A DNA stretch of 29,043 nucleotides. It comes from Paraphysomonas bandaiensis. Lineage: Eukaryota > Chrysophyceae. Positions 10,272-18,956 of the stretch are shown piece by piece. The position numbers and the translations under genes are program-made. The notes beneath the pieces are model-generated. The model did not search any database. It worked only from the letters and a program-made list of their open reading frames with translations, and was not told where the DNA came from. Where the stretch lies: the NCBI GenBank assembly GCA_965644295.1, contig CBFFRP010000086.1, positions 1 through 29,043 on the forward strand, read 5' to 3'. The number at the start of each line of letters is the position of its first letter. The first letter of the stretch is position 1.

Positions 10272-11603
10272 TCACCAGGCAGTACCTTCTGTAGCGATAT
10301 CTATAATTTTTTTTGTGCGATCAAACTGACAACAACAGGTGAACAAAGTTAATATTGTAGCTAGTGAACCTATCATTGCCCATAACCACTCTTTTTTTAC
10401 AATGCTACTCTCATCGTCGTTGCTCTTGCTGTTGTCCTTGCTTTCAATATGGTTAGACGGTGCGGGTGTGGTTGTGGGTGCGGGTGTGGGTATGGGTGTG
10501 GGTACCGGTGTGGGAGCGGGTGTGGGTGTGGGTGTGGGTGCAAAAGTAAGACTAACAAAGGTGTAGGAAGAGTACCCAAAGAGAAATGGGTGGTACGGAT
10601 CAATAAGTTTTGCCCGGTATAGGCCGCTTCCTGAATATGCATGCACGTTTTCCAATATATAGCGACCTGAATTTGCCCAACTGTCAACATTTTGACAAGT
10701 CTCAGTTAAAGAAGACGTGTCAATATGACACCAATATATAGATAGTAATTCTGATACGCAGCTTTGAGCGTTCCATTTCAGAACTATTGACTTATCAGGC
10801 GGGCTCACATCTGGTAATGCTTCAGTGAACTCAATAGCATTCTCACAGATAAACGTTGGTTGGGAAGAAGGAGCGTGAGTTGGGTAAGGTGTCGGCGGTC
10901 GCACAGGTAAAGTGCAATACGTTCCATAAACTCCATCATTACATGTGCACGTCCATGGTGAATTGTTAAGCCCGCATCCCCCACATGTATCATGCCAGTA
11001 GGAGGTTCTCCTGGCCGTTCCACGATAGTCACAACGTGCAGAATTGTATTCAACAGAATAATGACAAACCCCACAATGAGAGCCGTAGCAACGAACACAA
11101 TCTCCACTAGTTGCAAGTGCACTTACTTGTGATATGTCCACTATTGTAAACGCGTTCGAATACGCTGTTCTTTTAGCTTGACATAACGTCTGATTTGGGT
11201 TAGAGCATTCGGTATCACGGAAAACCATTTTAATATGATGCATCTGTCCAATGGCTTCCGTGTCAAGTATAGTAATGTTAGCAACACCTGTATCAAGTAA
11301 AGTTTCCTCGGCAATATAATTTCCGTTTTTCTCGAAGCATTCCATTGACGCCAAGTCAGTAGGCGTCTCTCCATGTAAGCAGAGTTGAATATCAATTCGG
11401 TTGTAGAATGAATGTGATGAAAATTGATGCCATTGAAGTTCATTGATAGGATCTCTTTGAAGATCGATATATACATCGCTTTCTTGTTCTTTATTTAATC
11501 TTCTGAAGTGTATGAGATGCTCTTCTATAGCAGTTGAGTCTTCACATCGAGACGCTGTGAACAACAGATGAAATAACACTGTTACCCCAATGATTGAGAT
11601 CAT
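10272..11603 (-). CDS. Type I membrane protein with EGF-like and Kre9/Knh1-like extracellular segments
   Basis: The 443-residue product starts with a signal peptide (1 to about 20, hydrophobic 'VTVLFHLLF') and ends with a transmembrane helix ('WAMIGSLATILTLFTCCC', about 407-424) followed by a short 16-residue tail. The ectodomain has two segments that each contain a 'W...', 'I..C' and 'NSG.Y'/'NGNY' pattern (about 55-145 and 250-355), as in Kre9/Knh1 Ser-Thr-rich surface proteins. Between them lies a cysteine-rich region, 'CGVCHYSVEYNSARCDYRG' to 'CTCNDGVYGTYC', the last part EGF-like. Two proline-threonine linkers occur: 'PTPYPTHAPSSQPT' and a TPTPAPTP repeat before the helix. Such linkers are typical of stramenopile surface proteins. 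I infer a cell-surface adhesion or wall-associated role; no enzyme motif is seen. Confidence 0.8.
   Translation of the reverse strand: MISIIGVTVLFHLLFTASRCEDSTAIEEHLIHFRRLNKEQESDVYIDLQRDPINELQWHQFSSHSFYNRIDIQLCLHGETPTDLASMECFEKNGNYIAEETLLDTGVANITILDTEAIGQMHHIKMVFRDTECSNPNQTLCQAKRTAYSNAFTIVDISQVSALATSGDCVRCYGSHCGVCHYSVEYNSARCDYRGTARRTSYWHDTCGGCGLNNSPWTCTCNDGVYGTYCTLPVRPPTPYPTHAPSSQPTFICENAIEFTEALPDVSPPDKSIVLKWNAQSCVSELLSIYWCHIDTSSLTETCQNVDSWANSGRYILENVHAYSGSGLYRAKLIDPYHPFLFGYSSYTFVSLTFAPTPTPTPAPTPVPTPIPTPAPTTTPAPSNHIESKDNSKSNDDESSIVKKEWLWAMIGSLATILTLFTCCCQFDRTKKIIDIATEGTAW
10455..10545. repeat. GTGGGT-type minisatellite encoding the TPTPAPTP linker
   Basis: The plus strand is a run of GTGGGTGCG/GTGGGTATG/GTGGGTGTG units; the minus strand encodes the alternating Thr-Pro-Ala/Val/Ile-Pro linker of the membrane protein. 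The hexamer/dodecamer periodicity keeps the reading frame, so length variation between individuals would change the linker but not break the protein. Confidence 0.8.
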
Positions 11604-11696
11604 TATAAAGTATCACAAGAGGTCAATTGCTTATGTCGAGTGATAGATATCATAGAGGTGTCATATATGAATCTATCACATCAATTAATTTTCTGC

Positions 11697-11862
11697 TATC
11701 TGAGAATTCCGTCTGTGTCGATCCAGCAAAAAAATCGACCTTTTTTCGTTATTTCTCTGAAATATATTCGTCAAAAAACAATATGCATCAAAAAAGCCTG
11801 AATTTTTTTGCTGGATCGACATATTCCGCTGGATCATTCCCATAGACAGAATTCAGAGCAGT
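11697..11862. repeat. Nested inverted repeat, possible MITE/foldback element
   Basis: An exact 19-base inverted repeat pairs 11717-11735 (GTCGATCCAGCAAAAAAAT) with 11802-11820. Outside it a second, imperfect pair matches 11700-11717 (CTGAGAATTCCGTCTGTG) with about 11841-11859 on the other strand. The right side also has an extra copy of the GATCCAGC word near 11828-11834. The whole ~165-base block folds on itself and codes for nothing convincing. Small non-coding DNA with terminal inverted repeats between genes is what MITEs look like. No target-site duplication is obvious to me. Confidence 0.6.
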
Positions 11863-12199
11863 TGAAGTTGTTGAGTGAAGAATACGGAAAATGCAGTATA
11901 TACTGACGTATACTGCATATATGGTATACAGTGTATTCCAAAAACATCATACGAAATACTGTTGTGCAGTCAGTGGCTGTTGGTGTATCATGATGGAGTA
12001 TCTATACCCCCAATGCCTACATACCATACCACACCATACCAACCATGTCTGCTATATCTGTAGCATGTACTGGTGTGTGAGTATTATGATACACTGGACC
12101 ACATCACTGCATATACATTTACATTCCCAGCCTATGTGCTGATACATAGTAACTCAACATACTTACACACAATTCATTCATACTTCAAAATCTATCCAA
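11863..12199. promoter_or_regulatory. Upstream region of the DUF202 gene
   Basis: This 337-base stretch between the foldback element and the DUF202 gene is rich in TATACTG/CATATAC and ACCATACCA words. It should contain the promoter and 5' untranslated region of the downstream gene. The short open frames are simple-sequence artefacts. Confidence 0.35.
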
Positions 12200-12946
12200 A
12201 TGAATTCTAAAGAAGCTCTTGATTCAATTGATAAGGAGATAGCAGAGGTCGAGGAGCTCATACGTATGCAGCGCCATAAAGTTGACTTACTCCGACAAAA
12301 GAACTCTATAGTAACTCAACCATCATCATCATCACCATCACCAACATCATCAATAAATGAAGATGAAGCTAAGAAAAGTGTTGATCATGATTCTGATGCT
12401 AAAGATAGTGCTGAGAGTAAGAGTGTGGTGAATCCACTGACTAATACTGCTGAGCCAGAGAAACCAGCAGCCTCAAATAAGAAATTAGAAATTAGTAAAA
12501 CAATGTCATCGATTGTTCAAACGAGTAGGCGATCACTATTCGGTCGACCTAAAGATGAAAATGGTGAAGAAGAGAAAGAGAATTTTATTGATGCTATGAC
12601 CAGGTTGCAGAGACTCACAACTGATTTAGCAAACGAGAGAAATCTTTTGGCTTGGGGTCGAACTGCTCTTGCATCGTCACGAACCACTCTTGCGTTTTTA
12701 GCACTTTCTGGAGATACTGACTTTGGAAGAATATCTGTCAGAATTACATCTATTGGATTTATTGTTGTTGCATTCCTCATGATGGCTATGGGACTGGATA
12801 GATACAATAAAATCAAACGCGTTCTCATGACTCCGAAGCCTCCCCCATTATTTGACCGTCTTAGCAATGCACCCCTCCCAATTGCACTAATGCTGCTGTT
12901 TATACTTGCCATAGTTGTTACTGCGAGTGACCAATGGACTAACTAA
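12200..12946 (+). CDS. DUF202 (YidH/Vtc1-like) membrane protein
   Basis: This single-exon gene encodes 248 residues. Residues 1-35 form a short coiled coil ('DKEIAEVEELIRMQRHKVDL'). Residues 40-125 are a Ser/Asp/Lys-rich, probably disordered stretch. The C-terminal half is a DUF202 domain marked by 'LANERNLLAWGRTALASSRT' (143-162), then transmembrane helices at about 182-199 and 225-243; a first, weaker hydrophobic segment lies at about 156-170. DUF202 includes bacterial YidH and resembles the Vtc1 subunit of the yeast vacuolar polyphosphate polymerase, where it forms a three-helix membrane unit. No SPX or polymerase domain is present, so a link to polyphosphate is only a possibility. Family call is good; location and substrate are unknown. 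Confidence 0.85.
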   Translation: MNSKEALDSIDKEIAEVEELIRMQRHKVDLLRQKNSIVTQPSSSSPSPTSSINEDEAKKSVDHDSDAKDSAESKSVVNPLTNTAEPEKPAASNKKLEISKTMSSIVQTSRRSLFGRPKDENGEEEKENFIDAMTRLQRLTTDLANERNLLAWGRTALASSRTTLAFLALSGDTDFGRISVRITSIGFIVVAFLMMAMGLDRYNKIKRVLMTPKPPPLFDRLSNAPLPIALMLLFILAIVVTASDQWTN

Positions 12947-13516
12947 TACGACGCAAATATGTGTCAGGCAGGTTATGCGGGTTGTGATATTGTGTTGCAT
13001 TGCAGGTAAACTATAGACTTGATTGTGAGAATCCTATATATATACTGTATTGCTAGTGAGCTCTGATATGTTGGTAGCAGTATATGAGTATGGTACACAT
13101 AAAGAGGAGCAGTAATAAGTGTTTCAAGTTATTAGTTTGCGCTCTTGACTATTTTATTTATCAGTGTTCAGTTAGGGCGAATTTCACTTCTATAGTGAAT
13201 TTAAGTAATGCAGTAGTATATGAGTTACGAGTTACACAGCTTATAGCTCGTTGTTTTTGTTGTTGTGACTTGGATACTTTTCAGCATCCTTGATGTATTC
13301 TTCAATATGAGGGAAGAAGAAGATACTGGGTGTGAGTGGTACTTGAGCAGTAAAATATTTGTGAAGGAAAATTCTTCACTCAACCGTATAATGAAATCTA
13401 ATATACTGGATATTGGATATCAATTGATTAATAATCGATTAATCAATTTAGAGCCCGTTTTATACATAGTTTACAAAATCTAAATATCTTTAAAATAAAG
13501 TAGTTAACACTGTGTA
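12947..13516. other. Convergent intergenic region, no gene seen
   Basis: This is 570 bases between the 3' ends of the DUF202 gene and ORC1. Short frames at 13084-13293 and 13265-13483 lack any domain and overlap each other. Positions about 13418-13446 contain a TATCAATTGATTAATAATCGATTAATCAATTT stretch with local self-complementarity. Nothing else stands out. Confidence 0.4.
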
Positions 13517-15715
13517 CTATGTGGGCCACGCAGCACGGCACATTGGGTCCTTCGCATCACGTAGTGCAGCTATAATATCACTGTGTATAAGTCTAGGGGC
13601 AAAGACAGCTTCATCTATTGTCCACGTTGATTTTCGTGAATTAGTCGTATTGACAGGTGCCATTGCTCCAGACTTGCTGATCAGCATAATCAGCCCCTGG
13701 CTAACAAGTCTCTGAAGAGCATCTTCGAATACAGGCCATGGAGGTGCTTCAAGTGCTCCACTGGACGCCTGTCGACCGTATGCACTAATCGTATCATTAC
13801 ATCGCTCCCATATTTCTTCCACAAACATTTCAGATATACCAGTGGACTTGGCATACTTGCACATTCCTATGAGGATAGCCTTGTCTAGGTCGCAAGCGCT
13901 GCCTGTAGCGAGCATCATGGGATTCTCCCTATACTCAGCAGCGGCACGGTTCACCATTGGAATCGTCACAGGAATTATCGGTACTGTTTTCTCATTATCG
14001 GCCTTTTTAGCGTGCAGCACTAACTGATTATCTCGATGTAGCTCTATTGCCCTACAACAGATCATAACACAAAAACACACAATACAAACTCTTTCAAACT
14101 AATACCGCTGGCATATTTTTAATGCAGATCGAAGATCACCCGCAGCTGCCGCTGCCTTTCGAGCAGTGAACTCCAGAGATTTCTTGTCAAACACATCTCC
14201 CAGGTTTTCAAGGCGATGAGAAAGAATAGTCAAGACCTGCTCGTGTGTGTAGGCCCTGAAGGCCATTCGCACAAGGTGCTGTCCACCCATTCGTGATAGG
14301 GACTTACGACTAAGACGCTCCGGAAGATCCATTGTGTTAGCAATTCCGATAAGAATCAGCCTTGAGGCAGGCTGCTGTGGCCACTGGAAAAGATTGTATA
14401 CGACACTTTCACTAGTGGTTACTAGGTAATCGAGCTCATCCAACAGGCATATCACGAATGGTCTTTCGTCGACATCGCTTGCAGACATCGTTTCTTCCTC
14501 TGCAAAGTGAGATTTGAGACGAGCTAGGGCAGTCTTATGAGATAAATGCTCTCCAGAAATGCCCCTCCAGAGCACAGTATAAGCATCATTAGGTGTAGGA
14601 ATGCGTAGTCCGTTTATTTCAACAAATTCAAATTGTCTAACTTGTCCACGCTTCAGATCTTGTTTCAGCATAGATATTGCGGCATGAACAGTTGCAGTTT
14701 TCCCTATATAGTAAATATAAGCTGCGCTGTGTAATTAGAATGAGAATATCTACCAGTGCCAGGCATTCCACTGATGTACAACGGCCTTCGACTGGAACCC
14801 GCCCTCCCACCAACACGCACTGCTCCCTTTAAGAACTCGTACACTCGCTTTTGCTCTTCCATTCGACATGGTAACTCTGTGGGTTGTACGGAAACGTGCA
14901 GCTTGGAAACTGCCCGTGAATAAGGATCTGCAGCCGCGACAGGATCGACGGAATCATTCTTTTCTCCAGATGACTGATAGATGTGACTGTACTCGCTGTA
15001 GGCCTTACCTCGACTCCACATATCTTTCACTTGGACGGGTATAAGAGCATCGTTCGTCTCCGTGCAAAGAAAACGACATACCAACTCGCTTGCGTGTTCC
15101 ATGGAATTCTCAGTGACTTCTTCAGTCACAGACCGTCGAGTTCTCTTTCGAGACTGAGGCTTGGTTACGACGTCGTCAGCAACTTCACCAGCATCTACAA
15201 TCGATATTTTACACATAATTGCCCCCTAGTAAACATCAGTATAATTAGTACAACCTATGAACCTACAGCATATCATAACTTACAGCTGCTATGTCAGCCG
15301 TAGAAGGAGATTCTAATATTTCATTGTCTCGGACTTTTATTCTAAACAACCACAATAAATGGAGAGACCACAAATATATATTAAACTTACTTTTTTTTCT
15401 TAATCAAATCGACCTCAGCTGGTTTTAAAAACCATCTTGTTTCAATTTCAACGCCTTCATTGTTGTTTGTATCTTCGAATATAGCCAATATTTGTCCAAA
15501 AGCAAACATCTCACCGGCATCATCCGGCTCCTGCGTTATGATTATCACTTAAATGCATCCATCTATCAGATGAATACCTCTAAACGGATTTTAACACAGT
15601 CAGAAATAGAAATGACACAACCATTTATAATAACAGAGTTAAAGAATTTAAAGCCAGTCTCAGTATCCAATGCAGCGACTCCTTCGGTCTCACAGGTAAT
15701 GTAAGTGTCATTCAT
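13517..15715 (-). CDS. ORC1: Origin recognition complex subunit 1 (BAH + AAA+ + winged helix)
   Basis: ORC1 is the ATP-binding subunit of the origin recognition complex and loads the replicative helicase in G1. Six in-phase exons, 15715-15578, 15530-15391, 15341-15284, 15225-14754, 14703-14106 and 14051-13517 (TAG), give 646 residues; introns are 47-58 bases, GT-AG. Residues about 25-120 form a BAH domain ('NGCVISISDCVKIRLE', 'DAGEMFAFGQILAIFED', 'TRWFLKPAEVDL', 'IKVRDNEILESPSTADI'), which separates ORC1 from CDC6. The AAA+ module has Walker A GMPGTGKT split by intron 4 (about 264-271), Walker B 'ICLLDELDYL' (about 355-364) and a sensor-1 'IGIANTMDLPERL'. The C-terminal ~150 residues fit the winged helix. 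The first ATG at 15715 gives a short N-terminus, so an extra upstream exon cannot be excluded. Confidence 0.93.
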
Positions 15716-16098
15716 ACTAATCTCTAATAATATTTAATAACAGATCAATCAAACACTGCATATTGCCCTATAACAATATGATCATGTCATATGAGAGTAG
15801 ACATAGAAAACAGCCACTTTAAACACCATCATAGATTTACAATTCACAAACTGAAAATAAAACCACGTTGTTTACAATTCATAAACTGAAAAAAATACAA
15901 GAGTAACTGAAAAGTACATCTGTCCAAGATATTCACTATAATAACAATTTTTCGGCCCCCTCCCCATATCCTCGACCTGTAGCTGAAAAATTAACTATGA
16001 ATGGTATATATGTTGTTCGATCTATATATTCTTCGAGTATAATTAAGTAGAAGGCTCTGTTATTATATACTGGGCATATTGATTGAATATTAATTCCA
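15716..16098. promoter_or_regulatory. Divergent region between ORC1 and the surface protein, with a 35-base direct repeat
   Basis: The two genes diverge over 383 bases. A tandem pair with a 35-base period lies at 15836-15895: TTTACAATTCACAAACTGAAAA is followed by TTTACAATTCATAAACTGAAAA with one change in the first 21 bases. The region just upstream of 16099 is AT-rich with TATATA words. Repeated sites between divergent genes could be regulatory, but this is inference. Confidence 0.5.
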
Positions 16099-18012
16099 AT
16101 GATATTGCCAATTTGTGTAGCGACGTTATTGTCGTTTGCCAGTTTGGCATCTGCAGGAAACTGCACGAATACTAATGCGACATGCCTTGATGTGGCGCTG
16201 TATGACTTCTATGGTGATGGATGGGATGGAGTAGAGGTCTATTTGGAGACCCCAGATGACCTCAAATCCGATGCCCCCAACTGCATTAACAGGACAGTTG
16301 AGAGAGAAATATGCACGGATGTAGAGGGACAGTATTACTTCACTGCTATTCATGAGAATGCCTCATACACTCCGAAGAACTCATGGGAGATTTTCTGGAC
16401 TGTATCCAACACAGATTGCAATGGAAACACTACCTACTACAGTGGTGGGTACAACACAACAATGGTGTGGGAGTATGAGGATGGCGAGTGGGATCTAGTA
16501 TACTGGGAGAACCTCTGGGAGAATGAGAAGTCATGCGATGCTTGCGGTGATGCAAAGCAGTGTAAGAAGAAGCCCAAGAAGAAGAACAAGAAGAAGGGAA
16601 AGAAGGGCCCTGTTAAAGGAAAGGATGATGACTCCAAGGGCAAGGACGATGACTCCAAGGGCAAAGATGATGATTCCAAAGGCAAGGACGATGACAAGAA
16701 GGGTAAGGATGATGATAAAAAGGGCAAGGACGATGATACTAAGGGTAAGGACGACGATACTAAGGGTAAGGACGATGATACTAAGGGTAAGGACGATGAC
16801 ACTAAGGGCAAGGACGATGATACTGATACGGGAACTAATACCACGTCTACTACCTACAGTACCACCAACACTACCTCTACTTCCAAAACTGGCAAGAGAT
16901 ATGGTCCTCCGGCTGTGGATCTTCGTATCACGATGTACGACCAAGAGGGTGACGGATGGTGGCAGAACAACTACCTTGGAAGCAGTTGGTACCTCGCAGA
17001 TGATACAAGAACGGAGCTTTTCTACACTGGAACTCTCTGTGACGGAGAGGATGGATACTGCAATATCTGCCTCGGAGATGGGTCTTACACCATTCGCTTC
17101 AGTGGAGAGCCCGGTAACTTCACTGCCTGGGACTTCTGCGGAGTCACAGGTGGTCATGCGATGGAGCTTACTTTCCATGTGAAGAAGGGTAAGTGTTATG
17201 CAGACAGTCTTACCACTCTCGATACCACTTGCTTTGGAGAGGTGAACTCGACCGTAACACTCACTGGAGTGATTGCATTGGGAGGAATTACCACAGAAGT
17301 CTTCGATCTCTCCGATTCGAAGGTACTTGTGCGTTCATTGGCCCGTATGGTCGACGGCTGGTCTCCCGACCGTATGAATGTTGTATCCACTATTCTTGAC
17401 TCCGTGGCATTCAGTGAGGACTCCAGACGCCTTTCCTCCTTCACCCATGATGTTACATTTGAAGTGAGCTTTGAGTCTGAGCGCGCTTACCACGTGGATG
17501 GACGCGATTATGCCCTTCTTAACCAGCTGGTAGAGAAGCTTGCCTCAGAGCTTGAAGAGAAGATTTCCAGCGGAGACCTCTTGACTGCTTTGTCCACACG
17601 GGCTACTCTTGCCAACGTGGTACCCCTCACCCAGGTAACAGATATCCAGCTCCTTTCTTTGGAAGTGGAGTCCGTTACTTACTCTGGAAGCGAAAAAATG
17701 GTTGCCAGTGACCTCGTATACAACCCCACTTCTGAGGAGGAGAGCCAGTCCAAATTTTCATCCCACTTTGACTACACCACTATTATCCTTTTCTTCTCAG
17801 CCGTCGGGGTGGGATTTATTGCATTTGTCGGAATTGTGTCGAACACCATCACTGGATACAGTTCTCTGCCTATGGACTCTGCTCACGGTATTGACCGTTC
17901 CACATCTGCTGCTGAGGTTGTTGGTATTGAAATGGATTCTACTATCTCTAACCCCCTCGGTCGTAACGCCGCCGAAGAGGCTGACACTGGGCGTGTGGCT
18001 TCTACTTTGTAA
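16099..18012 (+). CDS. GDGWDG-motif type I surface glycoprotein with KGKDDD heptad repeat
   Basis: This single exon encodes 637 residues. A signal peptide covers 1-19 (cleavage near ASLASAG). Ectodomain 1 (about 20-155) begins with 'CLDVALYDFYGDGWDGVEVY' and carries many N-glycosylation sequons (NCTN, NATC, NRTV, NTTY). A lysine-rich stretch leads into ten KGKDDD(S/K/T) heptads (about 173-243) and a Ser/Thr-rich linker. Ectodomain 2 (about 270-365) repeats the motif as 'ITMYDQEGDGWWQNNYLG' and ends 'WDFCGVTGGHAMELTFHV'. A region with 'VTLTGV', 'SRRLSSFTHDVTFEVSF' and a following helix looks SEA-like. One transmembrane helix ('IILFFSAVGVGFIAFVGIVS', about 561-580) precedes a ~55-residue acidic tail. 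YGDGWxG ectodomains are common in algal and protist surface proteins. No catalytic motif is visible; adhesion or cation binding through the Asp triplets is conjecture. Confidence 0.85.
   Translation: MILPICVATLLSFASLASAGNCTNTNATCLDVALYDFYGDGWDGVEVYLETPDDLKSDAPNCINRTVEREICTDVEGQYYFTAIHENASYTPKNSWEIFWTVSNTDCNGNTTYYSGGYNTTMVWEYEDGEWDLVYWENLWENEKSCDACGDAKQCKKKPKKKNKKKGKKGPVKGKDDDSKGKDDDSKGKDDDSKGKDDDKKGKDDDKKGKDDDTKGKDDDTKGKDDDTKGKDDDTKGKDDDTDTGTNTTSTTYSTTNTTSTSKTGKRYGPPAVDLRITMYDQEGDGWWQNNYLGSSWYLADDTRTELFYTGTLCDGEDGYCNICLGDGSYTIRFSGEPGNFTAWDFCGVTGGHAMELTFHVKKGKCYADSLTTLDTTCFGEVNSTVTLTGVIALGGITTEVFDLSDSKVLVRSLARMVDGWSPDRMNVVSTILDSVAFSEDSRRLSSFTHDVTFEVSFESERAYHVDGRDYALLNQLVEKLASELEEKISSGDLLTALSTRATLANVVPLTQVTDIQLLSLEVESVTYSGSEKMVASDLVYNPTSEEESQSKFSSHFDYTTIILFFSAVGVGFIAFVGIVSNTITGYSSLPMDSAHGIDRSTSAAEVVGIEMDSTISNPLGRNAAEEADTGRVASTL
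16615..16827 (+). repeat. 21-base tandem repeat (ten units) encoding KGKDDDx
   Basis: Ten in-frame 21-base units of the form AAGGGYAAGGAYGAYGAYxxx run head to tail. The seventh residue grades from Ser (3 units) through Lys (2) to Thr (5). Late units are nearly identical at the DNA level (AAGGACGATGATACTAAGGG), implying recent expansion or homogenisation at the 3' end. The antisense strand is also open because of the repeat, which produces long spurious reverse frames. Confidence 0.92.
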
Positions 18013-18318
18013 CTTCATTATTTAGAGAGTTGCGGTTTCAATGATATAAATAAGTAACAGTTTATTAAGTTTATTTTTGGTTGTTCAATGATTAGCTATG
18101 CATTATTAGTGTTGTAGGACATGGCACGGAAACTTAAAGTCAGAAACCTGCAATACTACATAAAAGGTACAAAAAGCGATGACAATTCAATTTGCTGTCC
18201 CATTTGCAATGAATTGATACACAACACTTGTTCTGGAGTGTGATATCAGGCTTGCGTAGCACGTAATTGGTGACAGATACACAACAATAATAATTCTAAT
18301 TATAAATCAAGCATCTAA
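18013..18318. other. Intergenic region with a 40-codon frame carrying a CPxC motif
   Basis: Between the surface protein and the hAT relic, an ATG at 18121 opens a 40-codon frame ending in TGA at 18241. It encodes a basic start and 'SICCPICNELIHNTCSG', a zinc-finger-like Cys arrangement. The same frame reads on after the TGA as 'YQACVARNW' to the next stop, so this may be a broken remnant of a longer protein. It is too short to assign. Confidence 0.25.
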
Positions 18319-18956
18319 TTAATTGCCTTCAATTCCATTGCTAGATTTTAGAATAACCTTCTGAACTATCAAAATCTCATCCCAAAGATGCCGATTTTCA
18401 CGCAGAAACATCAACATTTCAAGGTGTCTAGGTGTCATTCGCTTGCGAAAATCTGTCATAACAATATTAGCACTGCTAAACAACCTCTCACAAACATTGG
18501 TAGTGCTATACAAATGCTTCATGCAACGATATCGTGTTGGTAGTTTCATGCGTGCTTTTTTGCGTTTTTGGTTGTCTTTAAGTAAATGAATGACCTCGTC
18601 TTCCTCCTCCTCATCTTTCTTTTCGTCGAGTTCACTTTCGCGTGCAGGTACGTCACTTATCTAAAAGTGTGGCTCAGTTCTTCTTCCCTACTACGCTGAA
18701 TTTTGACTACTGCTCTCTCGAAATCTGAATTTTGAACAATGTCCACGCCTGCACTCAGGTGGAATTTCATCCCAGGGTACTGACGAATTAAATCATCAAA
18801 TTGTATCCGGACATCATCTAGATCAAGCTGTTCATCTCCATCAGATTGCAAAAGTTTACCGACAATATTAAATCTCTCTAAATGAGACAAAAGCACTCCT
18901 ATCCTGTCATGATCTACTTCGCTTGGGATAAATTGCAACACATAAACATCAAAGTC
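18319..18956 (-). pseudogene. hAT-superfamily transposase, C-terminal fragment with frameshift
   Basis: The C-terminal frame (stop at 18319) contains the hAT dimerisation signature: 'STTNVCERLFSSANIVMTDF' followed by 'RKRMTPRHLEMLMFLRENRH' and 'LWDE'. An acidic linker ('ELDEKKDEEEEDE') precedes it. The segment before that lies in another frame (18657-18956) and reads 'FDDLIRQYPGMKFHL' and 'FERAVVKIQ', also typical of hAT transposases just upstream of the dimerisation region. The two frames are joined only by a shift around 18655-18665, so the gene is broken. The BED finger and the catalytic core upstream are not found. Terminal inverted repeats and the 8-base target duplication were not located. 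An intron at the junction is a less likely alternative. Confidence 0.85.

Noticed and set aside
10455-10545. GTGGGT array as a telomere-like or G-quadruplex regulatory repeat
   Set aside because: It is explained by the in-frame Thr-Pro linker of the minus-strand gene; interstitial telomere repeats would be exact TTAGGG-type units.
11627-11845. 72-codon frame in the foldback element
   Set aside because: It runs through both arms of the inverted repeat and shows no domain.
15836-15895. Short direct repeats as a CRISPR-like array
   Set aside because: Only two copies, and the DNA is eukaryotic.
16437-17178. Long minus-strand and alternative plus-strand frames over the surface protein (135, 215 and 219 codons)
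   Set aside because: They arise because the 21-base repeat keeps other frames open. Their products are monotonous repeats with no start context, while the called frame has a signal peptide, domains and a membrane helix.
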